DNA from: Streptomyces anandii JCM 4720
GTDB lineage: Bacteria; Actinomycetota; Actinomycetes; Streptomycetales; Streptomycetaceae
Assembly: GCF_014650655.1 (NCBI RefSeq)
Contig: NZ_BMVJ01000006.1
Location: forward strand, 270,824 to 319,795
Length of the DNA: 48,972 nucleotides
Direction: 5' to 3'
Below the pieces are notes generated by a model, which saw only the letters and a list, made by a program, of their open reading frames with translations, was not told the DNA's origin and made no database searches. Shown piece after piece: positions 32,193-40,275 of this stretch (its first letter is position 1; every line of letters starts with the position of its first letter). A program made the position numbers and the translations under genes.

Positions 32193-33305
32193 TCAGCGGC
32201 TCTCGACGAGCCCCTTGGCGTCCCGGGCGAGCGCGGTGAGGCGGGATATCGCGCGGAAGTACTTCTTGCGGTAGCCGCCGTTCAGCATCTCCTCGCTGAA
32301 CAGCCGGTCGAAGGGCAGCCCGGAGGCGAGCACCGGCACCTCGCGGTCGTAGAGCCGGTCCGCGAGCACGACCAGCCGCAGCGCGGTCGACTGGTCCGGC
32401 ACCGGCCGCACGCCGGTGAGGCAGACGGCCGCGAGGCCGTCGGTCAGGGCGCCGTAGCGGCTGGGGTGCACCTTGGCCAGGTGCTCCAGCAGGTGCGGGA
32501 AGTCGTCCAGCGAGGCGTCCGGCGTCGCGTACGCCGCCTTCGTCACCTGCTCGTCGGAGTACGGCGCCGGCGCCTCGGGCAGGCCGCGGTGGCGGTAGTC
32601 CTCGCCGTCGATGCGCAGGGTGCGGAAGCGGGCGGACAGGCCCTGGATCTCGCGCAGGAAGTCGGCGGCCGCGAACCGGCCCTCGCCGAGCTTGCCCGGC
32701 AGGGTGTTGGAGGTGGCGGCGAGCGCCACGCCGTTGTCGACCAGCCGGCCCAGCAGGGTCGAGACCAGCACGGTGTCGCCCGGGTCGTCCAGCTCGAACT
32801 CGTCGATGCACAGCAGGCGGTGGCCGGAGAGGGTCTCGACGGTCTTCTGGAAGCCCAGGGCGCCGACCAGGTTGGTCAGCTCCACGAACGTGCCGAACGC
32901 CTTCAGCGCGGGCTCGGCCGGGGTGGCGTGCCACAGGGAGGCGAGCAGGTGGGTCTTGCCGACGCCGTAACCGCCGTCGAGGTAGACCCCGCGCGGGCCC
33001 GCGGGCGCCTTGGCGGCCCGGCTCCTGCCCTTGCCGAAGCCGAAGAGGCCCCGCCTGGCGCCGCCCGCCGCGTGCGCACCGCCGAGCCCGGCGGCGAAGT
33101 CCTCCAGGACGCCTACCGCCTCGGTCTGGCTGGGCTGCTTCGGGTCCGGTATGTAGGTCGCGAAGCGCACCGCGTCGAAGCGGGGCGGCGGCACCATCTC
33201 GGCGACCAGCCGGTCCGCCGGGACGTGCGGCTCGCGCTCGCACAGGGAGAGCGGTGCGGAGGCGGTCAGGGTGCTGAGCCCGGAGGCGGCTGTGGAGGAC
33301 GACAC
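32193..33305 (-). CDS. zapE: AFG1-family ATPase ZapE
   Basis: The 370-residue P-loop ATPase of the AFG1/ZapE family has Walker A GGYGVGKTHLL (111-121), Walker B LLCIDEFEL and sensor-like AATSNTLPGKLGEGRF. The C-terminal arginine region GGYRKKYFRAISRL is also present. In E. coli, ZapE binds FtsZ rings during late division; in mitochondria the homologue assists protein quality control. Its role in filamentous actinomycetes is not settled. A Gly/Arg-rich insertion lies before the Walker A. The start is the GTG at 33305, with TACCAT 8 nt upstream. It is divergent from the RibD-C gene, and the two starts are 37 bp apart. Confidence 0.9.
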   Translation of the reverse strand: MSSSTAASGLSTLTASAPLSLCEREPHVPADRLVAEMVPPPRFDAVRFATYIPDPKQPSQTEAVGVLEDFAAGLGGAHAAGGARRGLFGFGKGRSRAAKAPAGPRGVYLDGGYGVGKTHLLASLWHATPAEPALKAFGTFVELTNLVGALGFQKTVETLSGHRLLCIDEFELDDPGDTVLVSTLLGRLVDNGVALAATSNTLPGKLGEGRFAAADFLREIQGLSARFRTLRIDGEDYRHRGLPEAPAPYSDEQVTKAAYATPDASLDDFPHLLEHLAKVHPSRYGALTDGLAAVCLTGVRPVPDQSTALRLVVLADRLYDREVPVLASGLPFDRLFSEEMLNGGYRKKYFRAISRLTALARDAKGLVESR

Positions 33306-33313
33306 GGTTCCCC

Positions 33314-33319
33314 ATGGTA
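33314..33319 (-). promoter_or_regulatory. Putative -10 box for zapE
   Basis: TACCAT on the minus strand ends 8 nt before the zapE GTG. The divergent gene starts only 23 bp away, so the two promoters must overlap. Confidence 0.35.
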
Positions 33320-33342
33320 AGCGGCGTGGAACACTGCACGTC

Positions 33343-34170
33343 ATGCGACGCCTGTTCCCTGTGACCGACGAAACAGCAGCCCAGGTCCCGGACGGGGCGG
33401 ACGGGGCCGGTGGGGCGAGCGTGCCGGGTCCCCTCGTGGACCGGGAGTGGACCCTCGCCGAACTGGCCGCCGCCTACGCCTATCCCGAGCGCGGGCCGGG
33501 GGGCCGCGAGCCGTGGTTGCGCGCCAACATGGTGGCCACGCTGGACGGCGCCGCCCAGCACGAGGGCCGCTCCCAGCCCATCTCCAGCGCCACCGACATG
33601 CGCGTCTTCGGCACGCTGCGGGCGCTGGCGGACGTGGTGGTGGTCGGCGCCGAGACCGTACGGCAGGAGGGGTACCGGCCGGCGCGGGCGCGGGAGGAGT
33701 TCGCGGCGCTGCGCACGGCGGCCGGGCAGGGGCCGGCCCCCGCGATCGCGGTGGTCACCGCGAGCCTGGAGCTGGACTTCTCGCTGCCGCTGTTCACCTC
33801 GCCCCTGGTGCCCACGCTGATCCTCACCGGCGCGGCGGCGGCCCCGGACCGCGTGGCCGCCGCGGAGAAGGCGGGCGCGCGGGTGGTGGTCGCCGGTGAC
33901 GGCATGGGCATCGACCCGCCGCGCGCGGTGCGGGCCCTGGCGGAGCTCGGCCACACCCGGCTGCTCACCGAGGGCGGGCCGCGCCTGCTCGGCCAGATGG
34001 TCGCCTCCGGCGTCCTCGACGAGCTCTGCCTGACCGTCTCCCCGATGCTCACCGCGGGCGACGCCCAGCGCATCGCCGGCGGCCCCTCGATCACCGTCCC
34101 GCAGCGCTTCGCCCTCGCCGGGCTGCTGGAGGACGAGGGCTTCCTGTTCAGCAGCTACCGGCGGCAATGA
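33343..34170 (+). CDS. RibD C-terminal/dihydrofolate-reductase-fold pyrimidine reductase family protein
   Basis: The 275-residue protein has a RibD-C domain. LRANMVATLDGAAQHEGRSQPISS binds the substrate side. DMRVFGTLRALADVVVVGAETVRQEGY forms the NADPH region. LLTEGGPRLLGQMVASGVLDELCLTVSP is the C-terminal signature. In RibD this domain reduces the ribosylamino-pyrimidine in riboflavin synthesis; stand-alone actinobacterial copies have unproven substrates. The N-terminal deaminase domain is absent and no rib genes are nearby. The ATG at 33343 begins a well-formed protein; the mRNA may be leaderless (AACACT 7 nt upstream). Confidence 0.8.
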   Translation: MRRLFPVTDETAAQVPDGADGAGGASVPGPLVDREWTLAELAAAYAYPERGPGGREPWLRANMVATLDGAAQHEGRSQPISSATDMRVFGTLRALADVVVVGAETVRQEGYRPARAREEFAALRTAAGQGPAPAIAVVTASLELDFSLPLFTSPLVPTLILTGAAAAPDRVAAAEKAGARVVVAGDGMGIDPPRAVRALAELGHTRLLTEGGPRLLGQMVASGVLDELCLTVSPMLTAGDAQRIAGGPSITVPQRFALAGLLEDEGFLFSSYRRQ

Positions 34171-34597
34171 AGCGTGGGCGGCGGCGCCGTGGCGCGAGGC
34201 CCGTCGGCGCTGTGGTGCGAGGCCCGTCGACGCCGTGGCACGGGGCCCGATGACACCCTGCTGCGGGTGGCCGACGCCGTGGTGCGGGGGCCGTCGACGC
34301 CGTGGTGTGGGTGGCGGACGACCCCGTGGTGTGGGTGGCGGACGACGCCGTCGGGACGGGACCGGCGGCGGCCACCGGCGGGCACGAGGTCCCGGTGCGG
34401 GCGGCCGTCCGTCCCCGAAGTGGGGGCCGAGTGTCCCGACGTCGGCGGAATTGGTCATTCCGGCCGACTCGGCACGGGCACACTGAATCCCGGCGATAGC
34501 CGTTGCGATCACGGGGCAGGATGGTTTCCGCAGGGGCTGGTACGGCCCGCCGCGGCTAGGAGAGGGCTCGGGGCCCTCGGAGGAGAAAGGGCGCCTG
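34171..34597. other. Intergenic region with tandem repeat array
   Basis: This 427-bp gap holds a degenerate tandem array (34183-34343) and then about 250 bp without a gene. A 6-bp-stem hairpin (34562-34578) lies just before the next ribosome-binding region. Short frames here read His/Pro- or Arg-rich repeats and lack start signals. I see no clear promoter for the following gene. Confidence 0.5.
34183..34343. repeat. Minisatellite-like array of seven 21-24 bp repeats
   Basis: Units begin at 34183, 34206, 34229, 34252, 34273, 34296 and 34320, each starting close to GRCGCCGTGG. The last two are 24 bp and nearly identical; the first three are 23 bp. The unit length is not constant in multiples of three, so the array is non-coding. 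Confidence 0.65.
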
Positions 34598-35071
34598 GTG
34601 TTCACAAGCGTACTGATGATCGAGAAGGCCCTGACGTCCGCCGACGTGGAGTTCGTCACCACCTTGCACGGCGATGAGCAGGTCTTCTTCCACGTGCTGC
34701 TCCAGCCGCGCGGCGACCAGGCGGACCGGCTGCTGCGGGCCATCGACGACATCGCGCTCGGGGAGATCGACGAGGCCGCGCGCGAGGGGGAGACACCCGA
34801 GGGCGACGACGCCAAGAGCGCGGGCGAGCAGGCCCTGGACGTGTCCCTCAGGGCGCTGCACGCGGCCGGCAGCGAGGCGGAGGGACGGCTGGTCGAGAAC
34901 CACCCGCTGGACGCCCTGAAGACCCTGGTCGCCGAGGTCGACGCCGACGAGGTGATCGTCCTGACCGACCCGCACTACGTGGAGGAGTTCTTCCACCGCG
35001 ACTGGGCCTCCCGGGCCCGTCACAAGGTCGGCGTACCGGTGCTGAAGCTGTTCTCCCACAGCAAGGCATAG
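34598..35071 (+). CDS. Small conserved protein, universal-stress-like
   Basis: The 157-residue soluble protein starts at a GTG with AAAGG 7 nt upstream and a stronger GGAGGAG a little further off. An ATG at 34616 is an alternative. The C-terminal part, DADEVIVLTDPHYVEEFFHRDW followed by VPVLKLFSH, resembles the end of universal stress proteins, where a nucleotide-binding strand is followed by DW and VPV. The typical GxxGS nucleotide motif is not present. Streptomyces homologues are sometimes labelled indole-3-glycerol phosphate synthase; nothing here supports that. It lies 73 bp upstream of murC in the same direction. Confidence 0.7.
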   Translation: MFTSVLMIEKALTSADVEFVTTLHGDEQVFFHVLLQPRGDQADRLLRAIDDIALGEIDEAAREGETPEGDDAKSAGEQALDVSLRALHAAGSEAEGRLVENHPLDALKTLVAEVDADEVIVLTDPHYVEEFFHRDWASRARHKVGVPVLKLFSHSKA

Positions 35072-35144
35072 GCTTGGGCGGCGCCCCCGGCCGCGGGTGT
35101 GCGCAACCTCGTACGCCCGTCGCAGCACCTGGGGAGAAAAGCGC

Positions 35145-36536
35145 ATGGCACCCGGCCTTCCTACCGCCATGGACCGACCGCACTTCATCGGCATCGGCGG
35201 AGCCGGAATGTCGGGCATCGCCAAGATCCTCGCGCAGCGCGGCGCCGAGGTGGCCGGCAGCGACGCCAAGGAGTCGGCGACCGCCGAGGCGCTGCGCGCG
35301 CTGGGTGCCACCGTGCACATCGGGCACGCGGCCGGACACCTGGCCGACGACGCCACCTGCGTGATCGTCTCCTCCGCCATCCGCGCCGACAACCCGGAGC
35401 TGGTGCGCGCCGCCGAGCTGGGCATCCCGGTCGTGCACCGCTCCGACGCGCTCGCCGCGCTGATGGAGGGCCTGCGCCCGATCGCGGTCGCCGGCACCCA
35501 CGGCAAGACGACCACCACCTCGATGCTCGCCGTCTCCCTGTCCGAGCTGGGCCTGAACCCCTCGTACGCCATCGGTGGCGATCTGGACGCCCCCGGCTCC
35601 AACGCGCTGCACGGCGAGGGCGACATCTTCGTCGCCGAGGCCGACGAGTCCGACCGCTCCTTCCACAAGTACGCCCCCGAGGTCGCCATCGTCCTCAACG
35701 TGGAGCTGGACCACCACGCCAACTACGCCTCGATGGACGAGATCTACGAGTCCTTCGAGACCTTCGCCGGCCGGATCGTCCCCGGCGGCACACTGGTGAT
35801 CTCCGCCGACCACGAGGGCGCGCGCGAGCTGGCCCGGCGGCTGGCCGGCTCGGTGCGGACGGTGACGTACGGCGAGGCGGAGGACGCCGACGTGCGGGTG
35901 CTGTCGGTCGTGGCGCAGGGCCTCAGGAGCGAGGTCACCGTGCTGCTGGACGGCGCCGAGCTGACCTTCACGGTCTCCGTGCCCGGCCGCCACTACGCCC
36001 ACAACGCCGTCGCCGCGCTGGCCGCCGGCGCGGCCCTCGGCATCCCCGCCGCCGAACTCGCCCCCGCGCTGGCCGCGTACACCGGTGTCAAGCGCCGTCT
36101 CCAGCTCAAGGGCGAGGCGGCCGGCGTCCAGGTGATCGACTCCTACGCCCACCACCCCACCGAGATGACCGCCGACCTGGAGGCGATGCGCGCGGCCGCG
36201 GGCGACGCCCGGATCCTGGTCGTCTTCCAGCCGCACCTGTTCTCCCGCACCCAGGAGCTGGGCAAGGAGATGGGCCAGGCGCTGGCCCTAGCGGACGCCT
36301 CCGTGGTCCTCGACATCTACCCGGCCCGCGAGGACCCGATCCCCGGCGTCACCAGCGAGCTGATCATCGAGGCCGCGCGGGCCGCCGGCGCCGATGTCAC
36401 CGCCGTCCACGACAAGGCGGAGGCGCCGGACGTGGCAGCGGGAATGGCGAAGGCGGGCGATCTCGTTCTCACCATGGGCGCGGGCGACGTCACCGACCTC
36501 GGACCGCGCATCCTGGACCGCCTGACCGAGAAGTGA
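35145..36536 (+). CDS. murC: UDP-N-acetylmuramate--L-alanine ligase
   Basis: MurC adds the first amino acid to UDP-MurNAc in peptidoglycan synthesis. The 463-residue protein has the N-terminal UDP-binding loop FIGIGGAGMSGIAKIL (14-29), the ATP loop AGTHGKTTTTSML (about 116-128), the EADESDRSF block and the DHHANY segment. The C-terminal YAHHPTEM is the MurC-specific motif. The ATG at 35145 has GGGGAG about 8 nt upstream. This gene lies outside the usual dcw cluster, as known for streptomycetes. msrB follows 14 bp later, so the two are probably co-transcribed. Confidence 0.95.
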   Translation: MAPGLPTAMDRPHFIGIGGAGMSGIAKILAQRGAEVAGSDAKESATAEALRALGATVHIGHAAGHLADDATCVIVSSAIRADNPELVRAAELGIPVVHRSDALAALMEGLRPIAVAGTHGKTTTTSMLAVSLSELGLNPSYAIGGDLDAPGSNALHGEGDIFVAEADESDRSFHKYAPEVAIVLNVELDHHANYASMDEIYESFETFAGRIVPGGTLVISADHEGARELARRLAGSVRTVTYGEAEDADVRVLSVVAQGLRSEVTVLLDGAELTFTVSVPGRHYAHNAVAALAAGAALGIPAAELAPALAAYTGVKRRLQLKGEAAGVQVIDSYAHHPTEMTADLEAMRAAAGDARILVVFQPHLFSRTQELGKEMGQALALADASVVLDIYPAREDPIPGVTSELIIEAARAAGADVTAVHDKAEAPDVAAGMAKAGDLVLTMGAGDVTDLGPRILDRLTEK

Positions 36537-36550
36537 GGGGCTGAGGGCTC

Positions 36551-36958
36551 ATGTCGTACGACGTCGAGAAGCCGGACGAGCAATGGCGCGCGGAGCTGAA
36601 CCCGGCCGAGTTCGCCGTGCTGCGCCAGGCCGCCACGGAGCCCGCCTTCACCGGTGAGTACACCGACACCAAGACCGAGGGCGTCTACTCCTGCCGGGCC
36701 TGCGGCGCGGAGCTGTTCACCTCCGAGACCAAGTTCGAGTCGCACTGCGGGTGGCCGTCCTTCTACGACCCGAAGCAGACCGACGCGGTGGAGCTGGTGG
36801 AGGACCGCTCCCACGGGATGGTGCGCACCGAGGTGCGGTGCGCCCGCTGCGGATCGCATCTCGGACACGTGTTCGAGGGTGAGGGCTACCCGACCCCCAC
36901 CGACCAGCGGTACTGCATCAACAGCATCTCGCTGCGGCTGGCACCCGCCGGGGAGTAG
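36551..36958 (+). CDS. msrB: Peptide-methionine (R)-S-oxide reductase
   Basis: MsrB repairs methionine-R-sulfoxide in proteins. The 135-residue protein has the structural zinc pairs C48/C51 (YSCRACGAEL) and C97/C100 (RCARCGSHLGHVF). The catalytic Cys is C122 in RYCINSISL, and C66 in SHCGWPSF is a likely resolving Cys. The length is standard for the single-domain form. It begins 14 bp after murC and ends before a hairpin, forming a murC-msrB unit. Confidence 0.95.
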   Translation: MSYDVEKPDEQWRAELNPAEFAVLRQAATEPAFTGEYTDTKTEGVYSCRACGAELFTSETKFESHCGWPSFYDPKQTDAVELVEDRSHGMVRTEVRCARCGSHLGHVFEGEGYPTPTDQRYCINSISLRLAPAGE

Positions 36959-36972
36959 GGCCCGGGGGCCGT

Positions 36973-36991
36973 CCGGGCGGGACCGCCCCGG
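36973..36991 (+). terminator. Hairpin after msrB
   Basis: CCGGGCGG and CCGCCCCGG arms pair with one bulged base around a 2-nt spacer, 14 bp after the msrB stop. Confidence 0.4.
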
Positions 36992-37099
36992 CTCCTCCCT
37001 TTGCGGCGAACGTCGGGGGTGGGACACTGTGTGACACGGGTGGCGTTCAACGCGTCACCGGACAATCTTCACTTTCCTCGGTGGAGGTGGGTGGAAAAC

Positions 37100-37468
37100 A
37101 TGGTCATAGCGTCCTACACCGTCCTGGCCGCGTCCTCGCACCAGTGGGCCGTCCTCGGCGCCTTCATCATCGGATTCTGCGTCGTGGTGGGCGGCCTGGT
37201 GTGGGCCGTCTGGATGGGTATCAGGGTGATGCTCCGCGAATCCGACCGGCCCAAGGACACCGAGCAGCCGCATCTGCCGGTGACCGGGGCCGTGCACGAG
37301 ATCAGCGAGAGGCGGGAGCCGGACGAGGTGCACTGCGAGGACGGTGAGCGGCTCATGCCCTACGAGCTGCACGCCGCGGGCAGCAGGCGCAGTGAGGACC
37401 AGCACCGGCAACGCTGGGCCCCGGGCAGCAGCGGCTCCTTCGGCAGCGGCGGCCCGGGCCGCACCTGA
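37100..37468 (+). CDS. DUF6479 family single-pass membrane protein
   Basis: The 122-residue protein has one membrane helix (about 17-40, WAVLGAFIIGFCVVVGGLVW) followed by the DUF6479 cytoplasmic pattern: RESDRPKDTEQPHLPVTG, AVHEISERREPDEV, then ERLMPYELH. The C-terminus is Gly/Ser-rich. The family is restricted to actinomycetes and has no known role. The ATG at 37100 is used; a GTG at 37091, closer to GGAGG (37083-37087), is an alternative. A possible promoter is TTGCGG (37001-37006) with GACACT (37023-37028). A strong terminator follows. Confidence 0.72.
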   Translation: MVIASYTVLAASSHQWAVLGAFIIGFCVVVGGLVWAVWMGIRVMLRESDRPKDTEQPHLPVTGAVHEISERREPDEVHCEDGERLMPYELHAAGSRRSEDQHRQRWAPGSSGSFGSGGPGRT

Positions 37469-37509
37469 GCCGCGGGCCGCGAGGCCCGTGGGCCGCGCAG
37501 GAGGCAGTG

Positions 37510-37541
37510 GGCGGGCCGTGTCCGAAAGGACGCGGCCCGCC
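37510..37541 (+). terminator. 14-bp stem, GAAA-loop terminator
   Basis: Positions 37510-37523 pair with 37528-37541 (one G-U pair in RNA) around a GAAA tetraloop. It lies 41 bp after the DUF6479 stop and separates that gene from the ABC operon. Confidence 0.75.
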
Positions 37542-37577
37542 GCGCTCACCCGCCAAGGCCCGTCAGCGAACGGCGTC

Positions 37578-37583
37578 TAGACT
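37578..37583 (+). promoter_or_regulatory. Putative -10 box of the osmoprotectant ABC operon
   Basis: TAGACT is a typical Streptomyces -10, about 74 nt before the TTG start. No convincing -35 is seen at 17-18 nt. Confidence 0.4.
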
Positions 37584-37656
37584 CTCCCCGCAACGGCCCG
37601 TGCGACCGTGGCCGAGAGCGGGCAGCTACTGCCAGACCCGAAGGGCATTCGGCGTT

Positions 37657-38808
37657 TTGATACGGATAGATTCAGTCACGAAGCGGTATCCGGACGGCAC
37701 GGTCGCGGTCGACCGGCTCTCGCTGGAGATACCGGACCGCTCGATCACCGTCCTCGTCGGGCCGTCGGGCTGCGGCAAGACCACCACCCTGCGCATGATC
37801 AACCGCATGGTCGAGCCGAGCGAGGGCCGCATCCTCCTCGACGGCACGGACATCCGCGAACAGCCCGTCAACACCCTTCGCCGCTCGATGGGTTACGTCA
37901 TCCAGAACGCCGGGCTCTTCCAGCACCGCACCATCCTCGACAACATCGCGACCGTGCCCCGGCTGCTCGGCTGGAACCGGCAGCGCGCCCGGGCACGGGC
38001 GGCCGAGCTGATGGAGCGCGTCGGACTCGACTCCTCGCTCGCCAAGCGGTACCCCTACCAGCTCTCCGGCGGCCAGCAGCAGCGCGTCGGCGTGGCCCGG
38101 GCGCTCGCCGCGGACCCGCCCGTACTGCTGATGGACGAGCCGTTCTCCGCCGTCGACCCGGTCGTCCGCAAGGGACTCCAGGAAGAACTGCTGCGCATCC
38201 AGGACGAGTTGGGCAAGACCATCGTCTTCGTCACCCACGACATCGACGAGGCGATCAAACTCGGCACCATGGTCGCGGTGCTGCGCACCGGCGGCCGGCT
38301 CGCCCAGTACGCCCCGCCCGCCGAACTGCTCACCGCGCCCGCCGACGACTTCGTGGAGGACTTCCTCGGCACCGACCGCGGCATCCGGCGGCTGTCCTTC
38401 TTCGCCTCCTCCGCCCTGGAGTTGACGACCACCCCGATCGTCGCCGTCGACTCCACCGCCGAGCAGATCGCCACCCGCGGCGCGGGCGAGGCGCCCTACC
38501 TCCTCGTCACCGACCTCGACGGCCGGCCGCTCGGCTGGGGAGAACCGGGCGAGTTGACGGCGGGACGGATCGACCCCGGCCGACTGCTGCCGTACGGAAG
38601 GCCGTTCGAGCACGGGCGGGAGTCGCTGCGCGCCGCGCTCGACGGGGCCGTGCTGTCCCCGACCGGCTGGGCGGTCGGCGTGGACGGCACCGGCCGCGTG
38701 GTCGGCGTCGTCTCGCAGCAGACCATCGGCGAGGCCATCCGCAGCGCCCACGCCGAGGGCGGCGACGCGGGAGCCACCGCCGGGGCGGAGGCCAGGGTCT
38801 CCGGATGA
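37657..38808 (+). CDS. Osmoprotectant (glycine betaine/choline) ABC transporter ATP-binding protein
   Basis: The 383-residue ATPase of the OpuCA/ProV/OsmV type has Walker A GPSGCGKTT (35-43), a Q-loop in YVIQNAGLF, signature LSGGQQQRV (about 136-144), Walker B VLLMDEPF (about 157-164) and the switch His in FVTHDIDEA. After the NBD, about 130 residues (AEQIATRGAGEAPYLLVTDLDG and so on) fit a CBS-type regulatory region, which in OpuA/OpuC senses ionic strength. The start is the TTG at 37657, where family homology begins (MIRIDSVTKRYPDG); GAAGGG lies about 11 nt upstream. The stop overlaps the next gene as ATGA. Confidence 0.9.
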   Translation: MIRIDSVTKRYPDGTVAVDRLSLEIPDRSITVLVGPSGCGKTTTLRMINRMVEPSEGRILLDGTDIREQPVNTLRRSMGYVIQNAGLFQHRTILDNIATVPRLLGWNRQRARARAAELMERVGLDSSLAKRYPYQLSGGQQQRVGVARALAADPPVLLMDEPFSAVDPVVRKGLQEELLRIQDELGKTIVFVTHDIDEAIKLGTMVAVLRTGGRLAQYAPPAELLTAPADDFVEDFLGTDRGIRRLSFFASSALELTTTPIVAVDSTAEQIATRGAGEAPYLLVTDLDGRPLGWGEPGELTAGRIDPGRLLPYGRPFEHGRESLRAALDGAVLSPTGWAVGVDGTGRVVGVVSQQTIGEAIRSAHAEGGDAGATAGAEARVSG

Positions 38809-39527
38809 ACCGCTTCTTCGACCTCCCCAGCGACCTCCAGCACAGCTGGTTCGGACTCATCGGACTGCACCTGCGCGAGGCTCTGCTGCCGGTCCTGGCC
38901 GGCCTGCTGGTCTCCCTGCCCGTCGCCCAGCTGTGCGTGCGGTTCCGCTGGCTCTACCCGCCCGTGCTCGGCCTGACGACCGTCCTGTACGCCATCCCCT
39001 CGCTGGCCTTCTTCGTCGTCCTCATCGACTACACCGGCCAGACCGAGCTCACCGTGATGATCCCGCTCGCCGTCTACAGCCTGGTCGTGCTCGTCCCGGC
39101 CATCGTGGACGGCGTGCGCTCGGCGCCGCAGGAGACGCTCGCCGCCGCCACCGCCATGGGCTTCGGACCCGTACGGCGCTACTTCCAGGTGCAGTTGCCG
39201 ATCGCCGTGCCCGCCATCGTCGCCGGCCTGCGCGTGGCCACCGTCTCCAGCATCAGCCTGGTCAGCGTCGGGATGCTCATCGGCAACCAGGGCGCGCTCG
39301 GCAACCTGCTCAACGACGCCAACATCTACCACCGGCCCGAACTCGCGGTGAACTCCGTCGTCACCACCGCCGCCCTCGCCATCCTCGCCGACGCCGCGCT
39401 CGTGCTCGTACGGCTCGTGCTGACCCCCTGGATGCCGCGCGGCACCCGCCGCGTCCGGCGGGCCAGGACCGCCACCGCCCGGCCCGAGCCGGCCGCGCAG
39501 CCCGTCCTGGAGGACGCCGTCCGGTGA
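38805..39527 (+). CDS. Osmoprotectant ABC transporter permease (first)
   Basis: The 240-residue protein has about five or six membrane helices and the BPD-transporter inner-membrane signature. Its cytoplasmic loop (AAATAMGFGPVRRYFQVQLPIAVPAIVAGLR) contains the EAA-type motif that contacts the ATPase. It resembles OpuCB/OsmW permeases. The ATG overlaps the preceding stop (ATGA) and its own stop overlaps the next GTG (GTGA), so all three genes are translationally coupled. A basic tail of about 30 residues follows the last helix. Confidence 0.9.
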   Translation: MNRFFDLPSDLQHSWFGLIGLHLREALLPVLAGLLVSLPVAQLCVRFRWLYPPVLGLTTVLYAIPSLAFFVVLIDYTGQTELTVMIPLAVYSLVVLVPAIVDGVRSAPQETLAAATAMGFGPVRRYFQVQLPIAVPAIVAGLRVATVSSISLVSVGMLIGNQGALGNLLNDANIYHRPELAVNSVVTTAALAILADAALVLVRLVLTPWMPRGTRRVRRARTATARPEPAAQPVLEDAVR

Positions 39528-40192
39528 ACGTACTGAACTTCGTCAACGCGTTCTTCAGCGACGGCGCCCACTGGCACGGCTACGACGGCATCCCCACCCG
39601 GCTCGCCGAGCACATCCAGTACTCGCTGATCGCGCTCGCCATCGCGGCCGCCGTCGCCCTGCCGGTCGGACTGGTCACCGGCCACTACGGGCGCGGCGGC
39701 AACGCGCTCGCCTTCATCGCCACCGCCGGGCGCGCCCTGCCCAGCTTCGGCCTGCTGGTGCTCATGGTCATCCTGGTCGGCTTCGGCATGGTGCCGGTCA
39801 TGGTGCCGCTGGTCGTCCTCGCCGTCCCGCCCATCCTGGTGACCACCTACGAGGCGCTGCGCTCGGTGGACCCCTCGCCCGTGGACGCCGCCCGGGGCAT
39901 GGGCATGCACGAGTCGCGGATCCTGTTCCGGGTCGAACTGCCCGTCGCGCTCCCGCTGATCCTCAGCGGGCTGCGCTCGGCGGCCATCCAGATCGTCTCC
40001 ACGGCCACCATCGCCGCGTACATCGGCATCGGCGGCCTGGGCCGCTACATCATCGACGGGCTCTACCAGCGCGACTACGAGAAGGTGGTGGGCGGCGCCA
40101 CCCTGGTCGCGGTGCTCGCCCTGGCGACCCTCGGGCTCTTCTGGGGCGCGGCCCGGGTCGCGGTGTCACCGGGGGTGCGGCGCGGCGCCTGA
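39524..40192 (+). CDS. Osmoprotectant ABC transporter permease (second)
   Basis: The 222-residue permease has about five helices. Its EAA loop reads DAARGMGMHESRILFRVELPVALPLILSGLR, and ATIAAYIGIGGLGRYIIDGL is typical of the OpuCD/OsmY group. It begins at a GTG overlapping the previous stop, with GGAGG about 10 nt upstream. Together with the previous permease it would form the heterodimeric channel. The binding protein gene is not adjacent but lies 4.9 kb downstream on the same strand, after the conservon. Confidence 0.9.
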   Translation: MNVLNFVNAFFSDGAHWHGYDGIPTRLAEHIQYSLIALAIAAAVALPVGLVTGHYGRGGNALAFIATAGRALPSFGLLVLMVILVGFGMVPVMVPLVVLAVPPILVTTYEALRSVDPSPVDAARGMGMHESRILFRVELPVALPLILSGLRSAAIQIVSTATIAAYIGIGGLGRYIIDGLYQRDYEKVVGGATLVAVLALATLGLFWGAARVAVSPGVRRGA

Positions 40193-40196
40193 GGGC

Positions 40197-40219
40197 GGCC
40201 CGCGCGCGGGCAGCGGGCC
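40197..40219. terminator. GC-rich hairpin between the ABC operon and the conservon
   Basis: GGCCCGC (40197-40203) pairs with GCGGGCC (40213-40219), and an alternative palindrome GCCCGCGCGCGGGC lies inside (40198-40211). A second perfect palindrome, CCCGCAGCTGCGGG, lies at 40248-40261. Both sit between convergent genes, so a bidirectional terminator is likely. Confidence 0.55.
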
Positions 40220-40275
40220 GGGACGGACGCTTCGTACCGTCAACCGGCCCGCAGCTGCGGGTATGTGACGCTGTG

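Noticed and set aside
34155..34385. A small minus-strand frame with HPHHGV repeats
   Set aside because: It merely translates the non-coding tandem array, whose units are not a constant multiple of three, and has no ribosome-binding site.
34598..35071. Indole-3-glycerol phosphate synthase label for the small protein before murC
   Set aside because: It lacks the TIM-barrel length and TrpC motifs; only a universal-stress-like C-terminal pattern is visible.
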